From Selenomonas sp. AE3005 (GTDB taxonomy: Bacteria > Bacillota > Negativicutes > Selenomonadales > Selenomonadaceae), in contig NZ_JMME01000013.1 in the NCBI RefSeq assembly GCF_000686945.1, positions 62,001 through 126,000 on the forward strand: a stretch of DNA of 64,000 nucleotides, in the 5' to 3' direction. Below, in pieces: positions 8,597 to 18,680 of this stretch (the stretch's first letter is position 1; the number at the start of each line of letters is the position of its first letter). The translations under genes were made by a program, and so were the position numbers. The notes below the pieces were generated by a model, which ran no database searches, was not told the DNA's origin, and was given only the letters and a program-made list of their open reading frames with translations.

Positions 8597-10348
8597 TCAG
8601 CGGACTACAACATCATTCTTGCCGCGAACCTGTTTGGCAGCATAGAGGGCCTCGTCCACCCGTTTAAAGAGCGTGCCCGGCGTATCTTCCCGGTCAGCGG
8701 ACACCACACCGATACTGGCGGTAATATTCGTACCATCGGGCAGAATCGTCGCCTGTTCTATCGAACGGCATATCCGCTGGGCGATTTCTGCTGCCACATA
8801 ACGTGTCGTCTCCGGCAGTATCACAAAGAACTCATCACCGCCCCAGCGGCCGGGAATATCCGTACCTTTGCGCGTGTTCTTTTTCAGTATGTCCGCGATA
8901 AGTTTTAACGTCGCGTCCCCTACATCATGGCCATAGGTATCGTTGATAACCTTAAAATCATCAACGTCCAGCATAATAACCGACATTTCCTGTCCGTTTC
9001 TCAGGGTTCTCTCCAACAGCGTTTTAAGATTCCCCTCTGTTTCACCGCGATTGAAAAGTCCTGTCAGCTGGTCTGTCTGGGCTTGATGTTTGAGCTGCCT
9101 GTTGGTTTCTTCCAGTTCCCTGTTGGTCATTTCAATAAAACGCACCAAGTGGGCCATAATGGACCGGTGCTTTTTGAGCTTGGGCGCCGGCGGAATGATA
9201 TTGGACTGGCGTCCCTGACTGACACCTTCGCGCATGCCCACCGTCACAAGCGTCATGTTGGAAACCATAATTTCGCCCTGCTCATTACGCATAAACTCCC
9301 CATAGGCATAAAAACCGGAGGACGGTGCCAGATGACGGCTGATAGTCAGTTCCTTGACCGTATCGCTGCCCAGTAACATCCAGCGTGCCACGCAGCTGAC
9401 CATAAAAATGCCTTCCGACTGAAAACTGGCCATCTTATCCTGAATCTCCATGGCGTTGTCGAGGATTTCCCCCGGGTCACCATAAGCCAGGCGCAGCTGC
9501 TCGCCTTCCTTGAGGTCAGCCCCGAACATCATGCTGCCATCTCCGAGGCAGCGCCGTGCATGACGGGCCAGCACCGTATTATGCCGCTCAAAATAAAACG
9601 GAAATACCAGCGACTCTTCCAAAAAGCTCTCAGTGTTGTGAATGCCCAGATAGCGCTCGAAAAACTCCAACGGCGGACGCCCATCCAAGGACCGCAGGCA
9701 GTAGTCACCGTCCATGCTGGTAACCGTCATCGTGCGTCCCAAGGGTTTCCAGCCAAAGCTGGATACAGCCTTTACATGCAGACTGCTGCCGCTGAATACC
9801 ACGGCCACCACTCCATGGTGCACACTCTGCCCATGGGTAAACACCATGCCGTTCTGCCCCAGACTGCCATCATCGGCCAGACCGCCGAAGAAAACAATTT
9901 TCCTGCACGATTCTGAGAGTTTGCTCAGAAAGGGATTTATATCCAGATGGAAACCGGCAGAAATCAGCTCTACAGCTGCCACATCTTTATCAGCCTGCAG
10001 CACGGCCAGCAAATCCGCCCCGGCTTTTTGACTGTCACTCTCACGGAAATCATAGGCCAGTACCCGGACCTGGGACTTCTCGTACAGGGTAAAATTCACC
10101 ACTACGCCCTTGTCCATAAGATTTCCGTTGACAATTTCACCGCTGGACACAGCGCCGACTAGCTGCGCTTCCGGGAACACCGCCTGTACGGCTTTCCGTA
10201 TATCGTCCAGCATTTCCTTTTTCGACGCATCCATAAAAACGGAAACCAGAACACTGGCGGTATGCAGGCTCCGGCTTTCTTCCCGGACCTGCTCTATGCA
10301 GTTATGCAGTTCCTTAACTGTATTTATCGAAAATGGTATTTGCTTCAT
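8597..10348 (-). CDS. FIST-domain diguanylate cyclase
   Basis: A 583-aa protein with an N-terminal FIST_N domain (about 30-210), a FIST_C domain (about 215-365), a short coiled-coil linker (MTNRELEETNRQLKHQAQTD), and a C-terminal GGDEF domain (about 410-580). The active-site motif WGGDEFFVILPETT is intact, so c-di-GMP synthesis is expected. FIST domains are thought to sense small ligands, possibly amino acids. No membrane segment is seen, so it is probably cytoplasmic. No I-site RxxD was evident directly before the GGDEF motif. Confidence 0.88.
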   Translation of the reverse strand: MKQIPFSINTVKELHNCIEQVREESRSLHTASVLVSVFMDASKKEMLDDIRKAVQAVFPEAQLVGAVSSGEIVNGNLMDKGVVVNFTLYEKSQVRVLAYDFRESDSQKAGADLLAVLQADKDVAAVELISAGFHLDINPFLSKLSESCRKIVFFGGLADDGSLGQNGMVFTHGQSVHHGVVAVVFSGSSLHVKAVSSFGWKPLGRTMTVTSMDGDYCLRSLDGRPPLEFFERYLGIHNTESFLEESLVFPFYFERHNTVLARHARRCLGDGSMMFGADLKEGEQLRLAYGDPGEILDNAMEIQDKMASFQSEGIFMVSCVARWMLLGSDTVKELTISRHLAPSSGFYAYGEFMRNEQGEIMVSNMTLVTVGMREGVSQGRQSNIIPPAPKLKKHRSIMAHLVRFIEMTNRELEETNRQLKHQAQTDQLTGLFNRGETEGNLKTLLERTLRNGQEMSVIMLDVDDFKVINDTYGHDVGDATLKLIADILKKNTRKGTDIPGRWGGDEFFVILPETTRYVAAEIAQRICRSIEQATILPDGTNITASIGVVSADREDTPGTLFKRVDEALYAAKQVRGKNDVVVR

Positions 10349-10377
10349 AGCTTACAACCTTACTGTTTGTTTCTTTC

Positions 10378-11106
10378 TTATCTCCCCAGCAAATCACGGA
10401 CTACCTCACCGGCAATGATAAGGCCTGCTACCGAGGGCACAAAGGAAATACTGCCGGGGGCAATGCGTCCGCTCCCTTTGGTTTCGGCCTGACCGTCAGC
10501 CGGCAGCTGCACCTGCAGCGGTTCCTCCCGGGAGTACACCACCTTGAGCTTTTTTATGCCATGCTCTTTTAACTTTTTCCGCATGACTCTGGCCAACGGG
10601 TCAACACTGGTCTTATAAATATCTGTCACTTCAAACAGCGCCGGGTTTAGCTTGTTGCCGGCCCCCATGCTGGCCATCAGCGGCAGTCCGCGCCGGTCAC
10701 ACTCCACCGCCAGACTGATTTTGCCGGCCACCGTGTCGATAGCGTCCACCACATAGTCATAATCCGCGGCAAAAAAAGCGTCGGCGTTTTCCGGCAGGTA
10801 AAAATCATTTATCACACTCACCTGCGCCTCAGGATTGATATCCAAAATGCGCTGGCGCATGACCTCCGTTTTCATCTGCCCCACGGTTGAGGAAAGCGAG
10901 TGCAGCTGCCGGTTGATATTGGTGAGGCTGATACTGTCATTGTCGATGAGTACCAACTGCCCCACACCGGCCCGGGCCAGCCCTTCAGCCACATAGGAGC
11001 CTACACCCCCAATGCCAAAGACGGCCACCTTGCTGGCCGCCAGTTTTGCCACGCCCGCCTGCCCAATGAGCAGTTCCGTACGAGAAAATCTATGTATACT
11101 TGCCAA
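10378..11106 (-). CDS. tcdA: tRNA threonylcarbamoyladenosine dehydratase (TcdA/CsdL)
   Basis: A 242-aa E1-like ThiF/MoeB-fold enzyme that converts t6A37 of tRNAs to cyclic t6A in an ATP-dependent reaction. The nucleotide motif VAVFGIGGVGSYVAEGLAR lies at about 28-46 and LIDNDSISLTNINRQLHS at about 53-70. The family's SREEP near the C-terminus also fits. Start is given as TTG 11106; the ribosome site AAGGAG is a little distant, so the exact start is less certain. It lies 17 bp downstream of the FtsZ-like gene. Confidence 0.9.
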   Translation of the reverse strand: MASIHRFSRTELLIGQAGVAKLAASKVAVFGIGGVGSYVAEGLARAGVGQLVLIDNDSISLTNINRQLHSLSSTVGQMKTEVMRQRILDINPEAQVSVINDFYLPENADAFFAADYDYVVDAIDTVAGKISLAVECDRRGLPLMASMGAGNKLNPALFEVTDIYKTSVDPLARVMRKKLKEHGIKKLKVVYSREEPLQVQLPADGQAETKGSGRIAPGSISFVPSVAGLIIAGEVVRDLLGR

Positions 11107-11123
11107 GCGTTATCCACTGCTCC

Positions 11124-12281
11124 TTATTTGTGTTCGTCCTTATCCGGCGTCAGTTTAAAGGCCGGAATGGCAAAGCCATGCCCTTCAGATGGCTTGCGGG
11201 ACGTCTTACTCATAAAGGAAGGCGCATCAAGCTCTAACTGAAAGTTTTCCTCTTTAAGAGTTTCCTGCTTGATAGTGCTTTCCGGAACCTTTATCGTCGG
11301 CGCCTTCATCACCACGCTGTCCGCAAAATCGGTAGCGATAATGGTAGCCTGAATGGCCCCATCCATTTTATCATCTTCCACGGTGCCCAAAATTACATTG
11401 ACTTCCGGGTCCGTATTCTTCACGATATAGCGCGTAGCCTCGTCCACATCAAACAGGCTCAAAGTGCTGTCACCGGTCAGATTCAGAATAACCCCCCGGG
11501 CGCCCTTGAGATTCTTGTCAATCAGCGGACTGGACACAGCAATCTTCACCGCGTCTACAGCACTGCGCTTGCTGGTGCCAATGCCCAGCAATGCCTCACT
11601 GCTTTCACTCTGGCGGAAAATCGTCGTGACATCAGCAAAATCGACGTTGATGACGCCCGTGGTAAGAATCAGCTCCGCCACGCAGTTAATGGCCTGCCGC
11701 AGAATGTTGTCCGCACATTCAAAAGCCTTGACCAGCGACATGCTCCGGTTTTCCGGCAGTTTGGACAAATTGTCATTTTCCACCGCAATAAAAGCGTCCA
11801 TATTCGCCTGCATTTTGACAATGCCGTCCTGCGCTATCTTCTGCTTGCGGTTGCCTTCAAAGGCAAAAGGTACCGTTACCACGCCCATGGACAAAACGCC
11901 CATTTCCTTGGCCAGACGCGCCACGATAGGAGCTGCCCCCGTACCGGTGCCGCCGCCCATACCGGCCGTGATAAAGACCATATCAGCGCCGTTCATAGCG
12001 GCCTGAAGTTTTGCTGTGTCAGCCTTAGCCGCCTGCTCACCGAGTTCCACGCGTCCGCCGGTGCCCCGTCCACGGGTAAGGTTTTCCCCGATTTGAATAC
12101 AGTTTACGCCTTCGGCCTTGACCCGTTCCAGCTGTTTGGCATCGGTGTTTATCGCATACAGCTCGATATCCAGCGCATTGTGCTGTCCCATACGCATAAG
12201 TACGCTGTTACCGCCACCGCCGACACCAAATACCTTTATTTTTATTTTAGGTTTTACAATAAGTGATTCATCTGCTGTCAT
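11124..12281 (-). CDS. Divergent FtsZ-family tubulin-like GTPase
   Basis: A 385-aa FtsZ-family protein. The tubulin signature GMGGGTGTGAAP and the T7 catalytic-loop pattern NVDFAD are intact, so GTP hydrolysis and polymerisation are plausible. The core departs from canonical FtsZ in several places, for example TRGRGTGGRVELGEQ instead of the usual RGLGAGANPEIG pattern. The C-terminus carries FAIPAFKLTP, resembling the FtsZ C-terminal peptide that binds FtsA or SepF. Start ATG 12281 follows AGGGGTAGG. It is outside a dcw cluster, next to tcdA, so it may be a second FtsZ rather than the main one. Confidence 0.75.
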   Translation of the reverse strand: MTADESLIVKPKIKIKVFGVGGGGNSVLMRMGQHNALDIELYAINTDAKQLERVKAEGVNCIQIGENLTRGRGTGGRVELGEQAAKADTAKLQAAMNGADMVFITAGMGGGTGTGAAPIVARLAKEMGVLSMGVVTVPFAFEGNRKQKIAQDGIVKMQANMDAFIAVENDNLSKLPENRSMSLVKAFECADNILRQAINCVAELILTTGVINVDFADVTTIFRQSESSEALLGIGTSKRSAVDAVKIAVSSPLIDKNLKGARGVILNLTGDSTLSLFDVDEATRYIVKNTDPEVNVILGTVEDDKMDGAIQATIIATDFADSVVMKAPTIKVPESTIKQETLKEENFQLELDAPSFMSKTSRKPSEGHGFAIPAFKLTPDKDEHK

Positions 12282-12433
12282 GGAGCCTACCCCTCTTGCC
12301 TGTCGTCTATTTCTATTCTAAAAACATACATCCATATCTTATTTAATATTCGTTATGGCTGCAGAATACTCCTGCCCATAGTGAAAATTTTATCATAATG
12401 CACCCTGCAGCGCAAATCATCACCATGAAAAAA

Positions 12434-12454
12434 GGCAGGGCTCTGTGCCCTGCC
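12434..12454 (-). terminator. Intrinsic terminator of a short minus-strand transcript
   Basis: A stem GGCAGGG / CCCTGCC followed by TTTTTTC on the minus strand. The nearest candidate transcript is the tiny peptide ORF at 12481-12540. Confidence 0.7.
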
Positions 12455-12480
12455 TCCCTCCCCAGCGATTCATCCACAAA

Positions 12481-12540
12481 TCAGCTGAAAAGCACTACCG
12501 CCAAACCTGCCAGAACTAGTTTTAAACTGTCAAGCTTCAC
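12481..12540 (-). CDS. Candidate tiny hydrophobic peptide (19 aa)
   Basis: A GTG-started ORF with GGGAG eight bases upstream, encoding MKLDSLKLVLAGLAVVLFS before a TGA. Reading on past the TGA gives FVDESLG, so the ORF may be a nonsense-mutated form of a longer Fst-like toxin. A terminator follows directly. A 13-bp inverted repeat containing TATACT on each strand lies about 70-100 bp upstream (12607-12640). Its resemblance to the toxin-like peptides elsewhere in the window is suggestive only. Confidence 0.35.
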   Translation of the reverse strand: MKLDSLKLVLAGLAVVLFS

Positions 12541-12606
12541 GTTCCACACTCCCTATCCAATTCACCGTCATGAACCATCTACAATAAGGATTATTTCCAA
12601 GTTGAT

Positions 12607-12640
12607 TATACTATTGTATACAAAAAAATACAATAGTATA
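12607..12640. repeat. 13-bp perfect inverted repeat with paired -10-like elements
   Basis: TATACTATTGTAT (12607-12619) and its reverse complement (12628-12640) are separated by 8 bp. Each arm contains a TATACT element, giving potential promoters on both strands. A similar paired TATACT palindrome precedes the toxin locus at 38952. Confidence 0.6.
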
Positions 12641-12682
12641 GCGTCATGTATACATGGCAGGTTCGCCTTAGTTTTATAAATT

Positions 12683-13258
12683 GCAGTTTTTAAGTCCATG
12701 CCTTCTTTTTTTATTGTTACAGCTCAGTCGGGTGGAGGTGGTAATACTTTTCGCTGCTGCACTAAATGGCCCACCAGCAAACGTATTTACTTTTTTAGCA
12801 GCCTTGCGCCGGGCAGGCCAGCGGCGCGATTACTCATCATAAAGTCCAGTTACTATAGTTTGTGGGCCAGTCCTCACTGCGTTCGGACAGTCGTTCCACT
12901 GCGAAAAGCATCACCACCTCCGCCCTAAGCAACGTCCGTGTAAAATGGCTTTTTCGCAGTGATAAGCAGCAAGCACATCGATGTACTTGTAACAGGAGCA
13001 ACGAGATTGTGGCAATTGTAAATGCCGTTGCCAGTGGCGAACGGGGGAGTGATTTTTCTGCGGGGAGCGACTGCCGGAGCGCAGCGAAGGCCGGCACACT
13101 GCAAGACATATCTAAGCACAACGTTGAAAGGAGCGCCGTTGGCCTGCCCGGCGCAGGTAACTGGACAGCTCTCTTTTCCGAGGTGTGTCGTTTAGCGGAG
13201 GCAGAAAAATTACTCCCCCGTGAACCCCATGCACGTATGAAAGGGCTGCCTTTTAGTA
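12683..13258. repeat. ~570-bp palindromic repeat element, copy 1 of 3
   Basis: Non-coding element also found at 56922-57498 and 59467-60035. It has two large nested stem-loop modules. Module 1 is closed by GGTGGAGGTGGTAATACTTT with a near-complementary arm about 190 bp later. Module 2 is closed by CGGGGGAGTGATTTTTCTGC and GCAGAAAAATTACTCCCCCG. Smaller hairpins such as CTGCCGGAGCGCAGCGAAGG lie inside. The ORFs running through it differ between copies and lack family resemblance, so I treat it as a mobile or structured-RNA repeat. Confidence 0.85.
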
Positions 13259-13279
13259 CGCACCTTCAACCTGCAAAAA

Positions 13280-13309
13280 AATACAGCCCTGTCATCGCAA
13301 GGCTGTATT
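13280..13309 (-). terminator. Terminator of eno
   Basis: A stem AATACAGCC / GGCTGTATT followed by a T-run on the minus strand, 35 bp after the enolase stop codon. Confidence 0.85.
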
Positions 13310-13344
13310 TTTCCGCAAATGCTATTTTGTTTTCGTACAAGCAC

Positions 13345-14718
<1,374 letters not shown>

Positions 14719-14792
14719 TAAATTTTCCTTTGCAAACAGCCTCTTGCAGGCTAAAATAAGAATGTTGATAAAATCACAAAGGAGTCTTGTTT

Positions 14793-15680
14793 ATGACCAT
14801 TAAGCATACCGGCAAAAAAGCCGCCGCCCTCAGCCTCACCTGTTTATGGCTGCTGCTCGGCGGCTGCGGCCCCCAGGCCAGTCAGGAAGAAAAACCTGCC
14901 CCGCAGGAGGAGGCTGCACCGGCAGCCGCGGAAAAGGCGGCAGCCTACGTCACCGCCGCTGATGATTTCAGCAATCTGTCCCTGGATAATCCGGCCATAC
15001 CTGTTTATGACAGCTACACCCTGGCCCAGCGCCGGGCTAAGGGCCTGCCCACCGTTTTGCCCGCTATCAAGCCCTATAAGGCACAAAAAACTGTCTACCT
15101 CACCTTCGATGACGGCCCCGATGACAAGAACACCGACGCCGTACTGGATATCCTCAAACAGGAAAACGTCAAAGCCACGTTTTATGTTCTGGGCAGAAAC
15201 GTCAAAGCTTATCCGGAAACCGCCAAACGCATTTTTGCTGAAGGCCATGCTCTGGGCAACCACAGCTATGACCACGACTATAAACGCCTCTACGCCTCCG
15301 CCGACAACTATCTGGCCGAAATGGAACAGGCTGACGACGCCATTTATGAACTGCTGGGCGTGCGGCCTTTGATTACCCGTGCTCCGAGCGGCCGTATGGG
15401 CAACTTCACCGCCGCCTATGAAAACATCATCGCCGCCAACGCCTATGTGGAACATGACTGGAACGTCAGTTCCGCCGACGCCGCCCCCAACCATCCCGTA
15501 GCACAGGACTTCATCGACAATATTCAGGGACAGGCCGTAATGGACAGTGCCATCATTCTCATGCACAGCTCTTCCGGCCATGAAGAAACCGTCAAAGCCC
15601 TGCCGGAAATCATCCGCATTTTACGGGAAAAAGGCTACACCTTCGGCGTAATAACCCCCATGACGCCGCAGCCCTGGTAA
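14793..15680 (+). CDS. Polysaccharide deacetylase lipoprotein (NodB family)
   Basis: About 295 aa. A lipoprotein signal peptide ends in the lipobox LLGGC (about residues 24-28) and is followed by an Ala/Glu-rich linker. The NodB deacetylase domain begins near 95 with VYLTFDDGPDDKNT and has the metal-binding histidine motif NHSYDHD and a late ILMHSS motif. It probably removes acetyl groups from peptidoglycan or another envelope glycan. Start ATG 14793 has AAAGGAG ten bases upstream. It is transcribed away from eno and ends at a bidirectional terminator. Confidence 0.9.
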   Translation: MTIKHTGKKAAALSLTCLWLLLGGCGPQASQEEKPAPQEEAAPAAAEKAAAYVTAADDFSNLSLDNPAIPVYDSYTLAQRRAKGLPTVLPAIKPYKAQKTVYLTFDDGPDDKNTDAVLDILKQENVKATFYVLGRNVKAYPETAKRIFAEGHALGNHSYDHDYKRLYASADNYLAEMEQADDAIYELLGVRPLITRAPSGRMGNFTAAYENIIAANAYVEHDWNVSSADAAPNHPVAQDFIDNIQGQAVMDSAIILMHSSSGHEETVKALPEIIRILREKGYTFGVITPMTPQPW

Positions 15681-15705
15681 ATTAAAATATACTGCTGTTT
15701 ACAAT

Positions 15706-15746
15706 AAAAAGAACCGCCTGCGAATACCTTCGCGAGCGGTTCTTTT
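15706..15746. terminator. Bidirectional terminator between the deacetylase and UspA genes
   Basis: A strong stem AAAAGAACCGC / GCGGTTCTTTT flanked by A- and T-runs, between two convergent genes. Confidence 0.85.
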
Positions 15747-15755
15747 CTTTTGCCA

Positions 15756-16298
15756 CTATATAACATAATGTTCATCATCATCCCAGTCGTCGGGCATACC
15801 TTTGCAGAGCAGCACCGGGCAGCCGGCGTGCTGGGTGACAAAACTTGACACACTGCCCATCAGCAGGCTGCGGAAGGTGCCAAAACCATGTGTCCCCATG
15901 ACAATCATATCGCTTTCTTCTTCCTCGGCAATGCGCAGAATCGTTTCCCCTGGGTCCCCCACTTCCACCCGAGTATGGGCGCGGATTTCGCTGGGAATAA
16001 CATGCATTAGTTCCGCCAAAAACTGATAGGCGGCGATTTTCAGCTCTGCCGGCACATAACCGCTGAGGCTCACCTGCTCGAAGGCCGCTACATTTTTATT
16101 GTAGTCCACCACCATCAGCAAGGTCAGCTCCGCGTCCGTCACTGCCGCCAGATGGATAGCCTCGCTGACAGCCTTAAACGCCTGCCCGGAACCATCTGTC
16201 GGCAGGAGAATCCGGCTGCATTTAATCTCCTGCTTGGGCCGGCTCTTAATTTCCGCAATCAGGGTTTCGGTATCCTTTACTATGTTTTCACTGCTCAT
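15756..16298 (-). CDS. Universal stress protein (UspA family)
   Basis: About 180 aa with one Usp domain after a 27-residue N-terminal extension. The core starts at CSRILLPTDGSGQAFKAV and ends with the ATP-binding-type pattern MGTHGFGTFRSLLMGSVSSFV, matching G-2x-G-9x-G(S/T). It probably binds ATP; its cellular role is unknown. The ATG at 16298 follows GGGGAG, 10 bp after the ABC permease stop, so it is probably the last gene of the MarR-controlled export operon. Confidence 0.85.
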   Translation of the reverse strand: MSSENIVKDTETLIAEIKSRPKQEIKCSRILLPTDGSGQAFKAVSEAIHLAAVTDAELTLLMVVDYNKNVAAFEQVSLSGYVPAELKIAAYQFLAELMHVIPSEIRAHTRVEVGDPGETILRIAEEEESDMIVMGTHGFGTFRSLLMGSVSSFVTQHAGCPVLLCKGMPDDWDDDEHYVI

Positions 16299-16308
16299 AC
16301 TGCTCCCC

Positions 16309-17493
16309 CTATTCTGCCAGTTCCTTGGCCAGTTTGGCCATTTGCTGCTGCTGACGCTGTTCATCAGCCTGCTTGGCTAAAAGTTCCTTGCGCGACGCAT
16401 TAAACCGCAGGCAGAACAAAATACCCACAATGCCCATATAGACGAGAAACGCACCAAAAGTCTGGGCAATGTCCGTAAGCCCGGCACCACGCGCGATAAT
16501 ATCACGCTCAAAGTGGAATTCCCAGGTCAGCGGAAATACATGACTGAACTTTACCACCCAGTCGGCGAAAAAAGTCGTTGGGCCGGCACCGCCGCCCAGG
16601 ATAAAGCCGCCGGGGATAAAGAGAATCATGCGGCTTGAGGCAATACCAGGATTAGCTGCCGTCCAGCCAAACATCAGCGACAATGTACCCACAGTGAAAA
16701 TATAAAACAACTGAATAAAAATAAACGTAAAGAGGTTTCCCGAAAAAGTCAAGTCCCCCCAGACTCTAAGGACGGCCAGCCCCAGCACCCAGGACACCAT
16801 CAGACAGCAGGCATAAGGCACCAGCCTTGCCAGTAAATCCCAGGGCGTACCTTCCAGCAGGACTTTATCCAGCTGATGTGTCAGGCGCAGGCGCGGTATC
16901 ATACCGATGGTAGCAAACGTGAAAAACATGGAACCAAAGAAGAACAAAAAGCCCAGCGTTTCGCCGTTATCCTTTGATTCCTGCGGATTAAACAGATTGC
17001 GTGTCGCCAGGCTCACATTGCCGTACAAGCTGTCATTGCTGCTGCCCACATCGCCGTTAGCCATGGCATTATCAAGACCTACGATTTCATTAAGCGCCTC
17101 TTTGATATTACTGGTATTGGCGGAATTCGTATTGTCATAGAACACACCGATATTGGCCGCCACCTTCGTATAACGGTCCTTTTCCAGCCCTCGCGGAAAA
17201 TACACCACCGCGACAGCCCGGTCCTGATAAAACAGGTCTTTGGGGTCCTGCGCGTTGTTCAGCACCGCCGTCACCTTCATGTACTGCGACGCGTCTATAC
17301 GATTTATCAGGTCGCGCGTATAAGCCGAGTTATCCAAATCGATAACAACGACTTTAGCGTCCTTGGCAATGTTGCCAGTGAGGAGCACCGATACAAACAA
17401 CGTGATAACCATGGCCACCATGATACAGACTTTTTCATAGGGCATGCCCTGGCCGGAAAACAGGAATTTAATTTCATCTCTTAGCGAATTCAC
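16309..17493 (-). CDS. ABC-2 type transport permease
   Basis: A 394-aa permease of the ABC-2/YhgE-like class. It has one N-terminal membrane segment, a large extracytoplasmic domain (about 45-190) and five to six C-terminal membrane segments, then a Gln/Lys-rich tail. Such permeases form HlyD-adaptor-linked exporters for drugs or envelope components. It overlaps the HlyD gene upstream by 20 bp. No ATPase is encoded beside it, so the energising subunit must be elsewhere. Confidence 0.82.
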   Translation of the reverse strand: MNSLRDEIKFLFSGQGMPYEKVCIMVAMVITLFVSVLLTGNIAKDAKVVVIDLDNSAYTRDLINRIDASQYMKVTAVLNNAQDPKDLFYQDRAVAVVYFPRGLEKDRYTKVAANIGVFYDNTNSANTSNIKEALNEIVGLDNAMANGDVGSSNDSLYGNVSLATRNLFNPQESKDNGETLGFLFFFGSMFFTFATIGMIPRLRLTHQLDKVLLEGTPWDLLARLVPYACCLMVSWVLGLAVLRVWGDLTFSGNLFTFIFIQLFYIFTVGTLSLMFGWTAANPGIASSRMILFIPGGFILGGGAGPTTFFADWVVKFSHVFPLTWEFHFERDIIARGAGLTDIAQTFGAFLVYMGIVGILFCLRFNASRKELLAKQADEQRQQQQMAKLAKELAE

Positions 17494-18568
17494 TATCTTT
17501 CACCCCAATAGTCATGCCCGGGATAATACCATCCTGGGGGTCAACATAAATACGCACCTGGAAGGCTGACAGGTCAGACTGTCCTTTTTCCCGTGACTGT
17601 TTCAGGTCAGCAAAACCCGGGGCCTGCGTCAGGAGTCTTACCGTGCCGGTGACTTTCTTTTCCCCGGCTACCGTTATGCCGGTAATCTCCATGCCTTCGG
17701 ACAAGCCGGCGGCCTGCTTTTCGCTGACATAAATATCATAGTAGCTGCGCTTGCTTTCTAGCAGCACCACAGGCGTGGACGGGGAAATCATCTCCCCTTC
17801 TTTGGCCAGTACCTTAAGGATTTTGCCGTCTTCCGGCGCCCGCAGCGTCAGTCTTTCCTTGGCCACTTCCAATTCCTTTAACTGCACTTCGAGGGCCGCT
17901 TTCTGCTGGCGCAGGGCCTCCACATCATTGCCCATATTGGCAGCAGCCTGCCGTTCCTGGGCAATGGTGTCCGTAGAGCTGCCATTGGTGGCGGCTGTCA
18001 GACGGCGCAGCATTTGCTGTTGCTGTTCCACATTGGCCCGGGCCACATTGAGGGCCATTTCCGCGTCATCAAGCTGTGCCTGTGCGATAGCCCCGGCCTC
18101 TACCAATGCCGCCTTACGCCTGTAATCAATCTGGGCGTTTTTTAAGGTTACATTGGCTGACTGTACAGCGGCCTGCTGCTGGTCAATTTGACGGTAGTTT
18201 TGGCTTTCATTCGTATCTGCCTTCATGAAGTTAATCCCCTGCGTGCCGCTGGTGGAGGCAATCTGCGCCTCCATCTGCGCAATCTGCGTTTTTAACTTCG
18301 CAATGGCCAGGTCCGTGTCCGTAGAATCAAGTTCCATAATCACGTCACCCTTTTTGACGAAATCACCTTCCTTGACAGCCTCTTTAATCAGCCGGCCGCT
18401 GACAGAATCAAAAGACATCTTCACCTGCTCAGCCGTGAGGATACCTTCCTTTTTCTCCGTTGCCAGCACAATGGCGTCATTGCCCTTGTACATCAGGATA
18501 AGTCCGCCGATAATCAACAGGGCGATAAATACAATCCCTGTACGCTTGGCCTTATTCATGGTATTCAT
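17474..18568 (-). CDS. HlyD-family periplasmic adaptor
   Basis: About 364 aa. It has an N-terminal membrane anchor (about 10-28), a biotinyl-lipoyl half-motif (GRLIKEAVKEGDFVKKGDVI), a long coiled-coil hairpin rich in Ala and Gln (about 75-210), then the second lipoyl half and a beta-barrel. It should bridge the inner-membrane permease to the outer membrane in a diderm. Of two close ATGs, 18568 has the better spacing from AGGGAG. A MarR-type operator lies just upstream. Confidence 0.9.
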   Translation of the reverse strand: MNTMNKAKRTGIVFIALLIIGGLILMYKGNDAIVLATEKKEGILTAEQVKMSFDSVSGRLIKEAVKEGDFVKKGDVIMELDSTDTDLAIAKLKTQIAQMEAQIASTSGTQGINFMKADTNESQNYRQIDQQQAAVQSANVTLKNAQIDYRRKAALVEAGAIAQAQLDDAEMALNVARANVEQQQQMLRRLTAATNGSSTDTIAQERQAAANMGNDVEALRQQKAALEVQLKELEVAKERLTLRAPEDGKILKVLAKEGEMISPSTPVVLLESKRSYYDIYVSEKQAAGLSEGMEITGITVAGEKKVTGTVRLLTQAPGFADLKQSREKGQSDLSAFQVRIYVDPQDGIIPGMTIGVKDSEFAKR

Positions 18569-18592
18569 TCTCATATCTCCCTTTATAAATGA

Positions 18593-18607
18593 TTAGTTTG
18601 CTAACTA
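18593..18607. promoter_or_regulatory. Probable MarR operator upstream of the export operon
   Basis: The sequence TTAGTTTGCTAACTA forms an inverted repeat with half-site TAGTT / TAACTA. It closely matches the site upstream of the adjacent marR gene. Confidence 0.6.
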
Positions 18608-18680
18608 TATAGATAAACGCACCCCAGCTGCCGCTCTGCCAAAGTCCAGCCAAAAGCTGAAACTGCGGGCAACCGGCACA

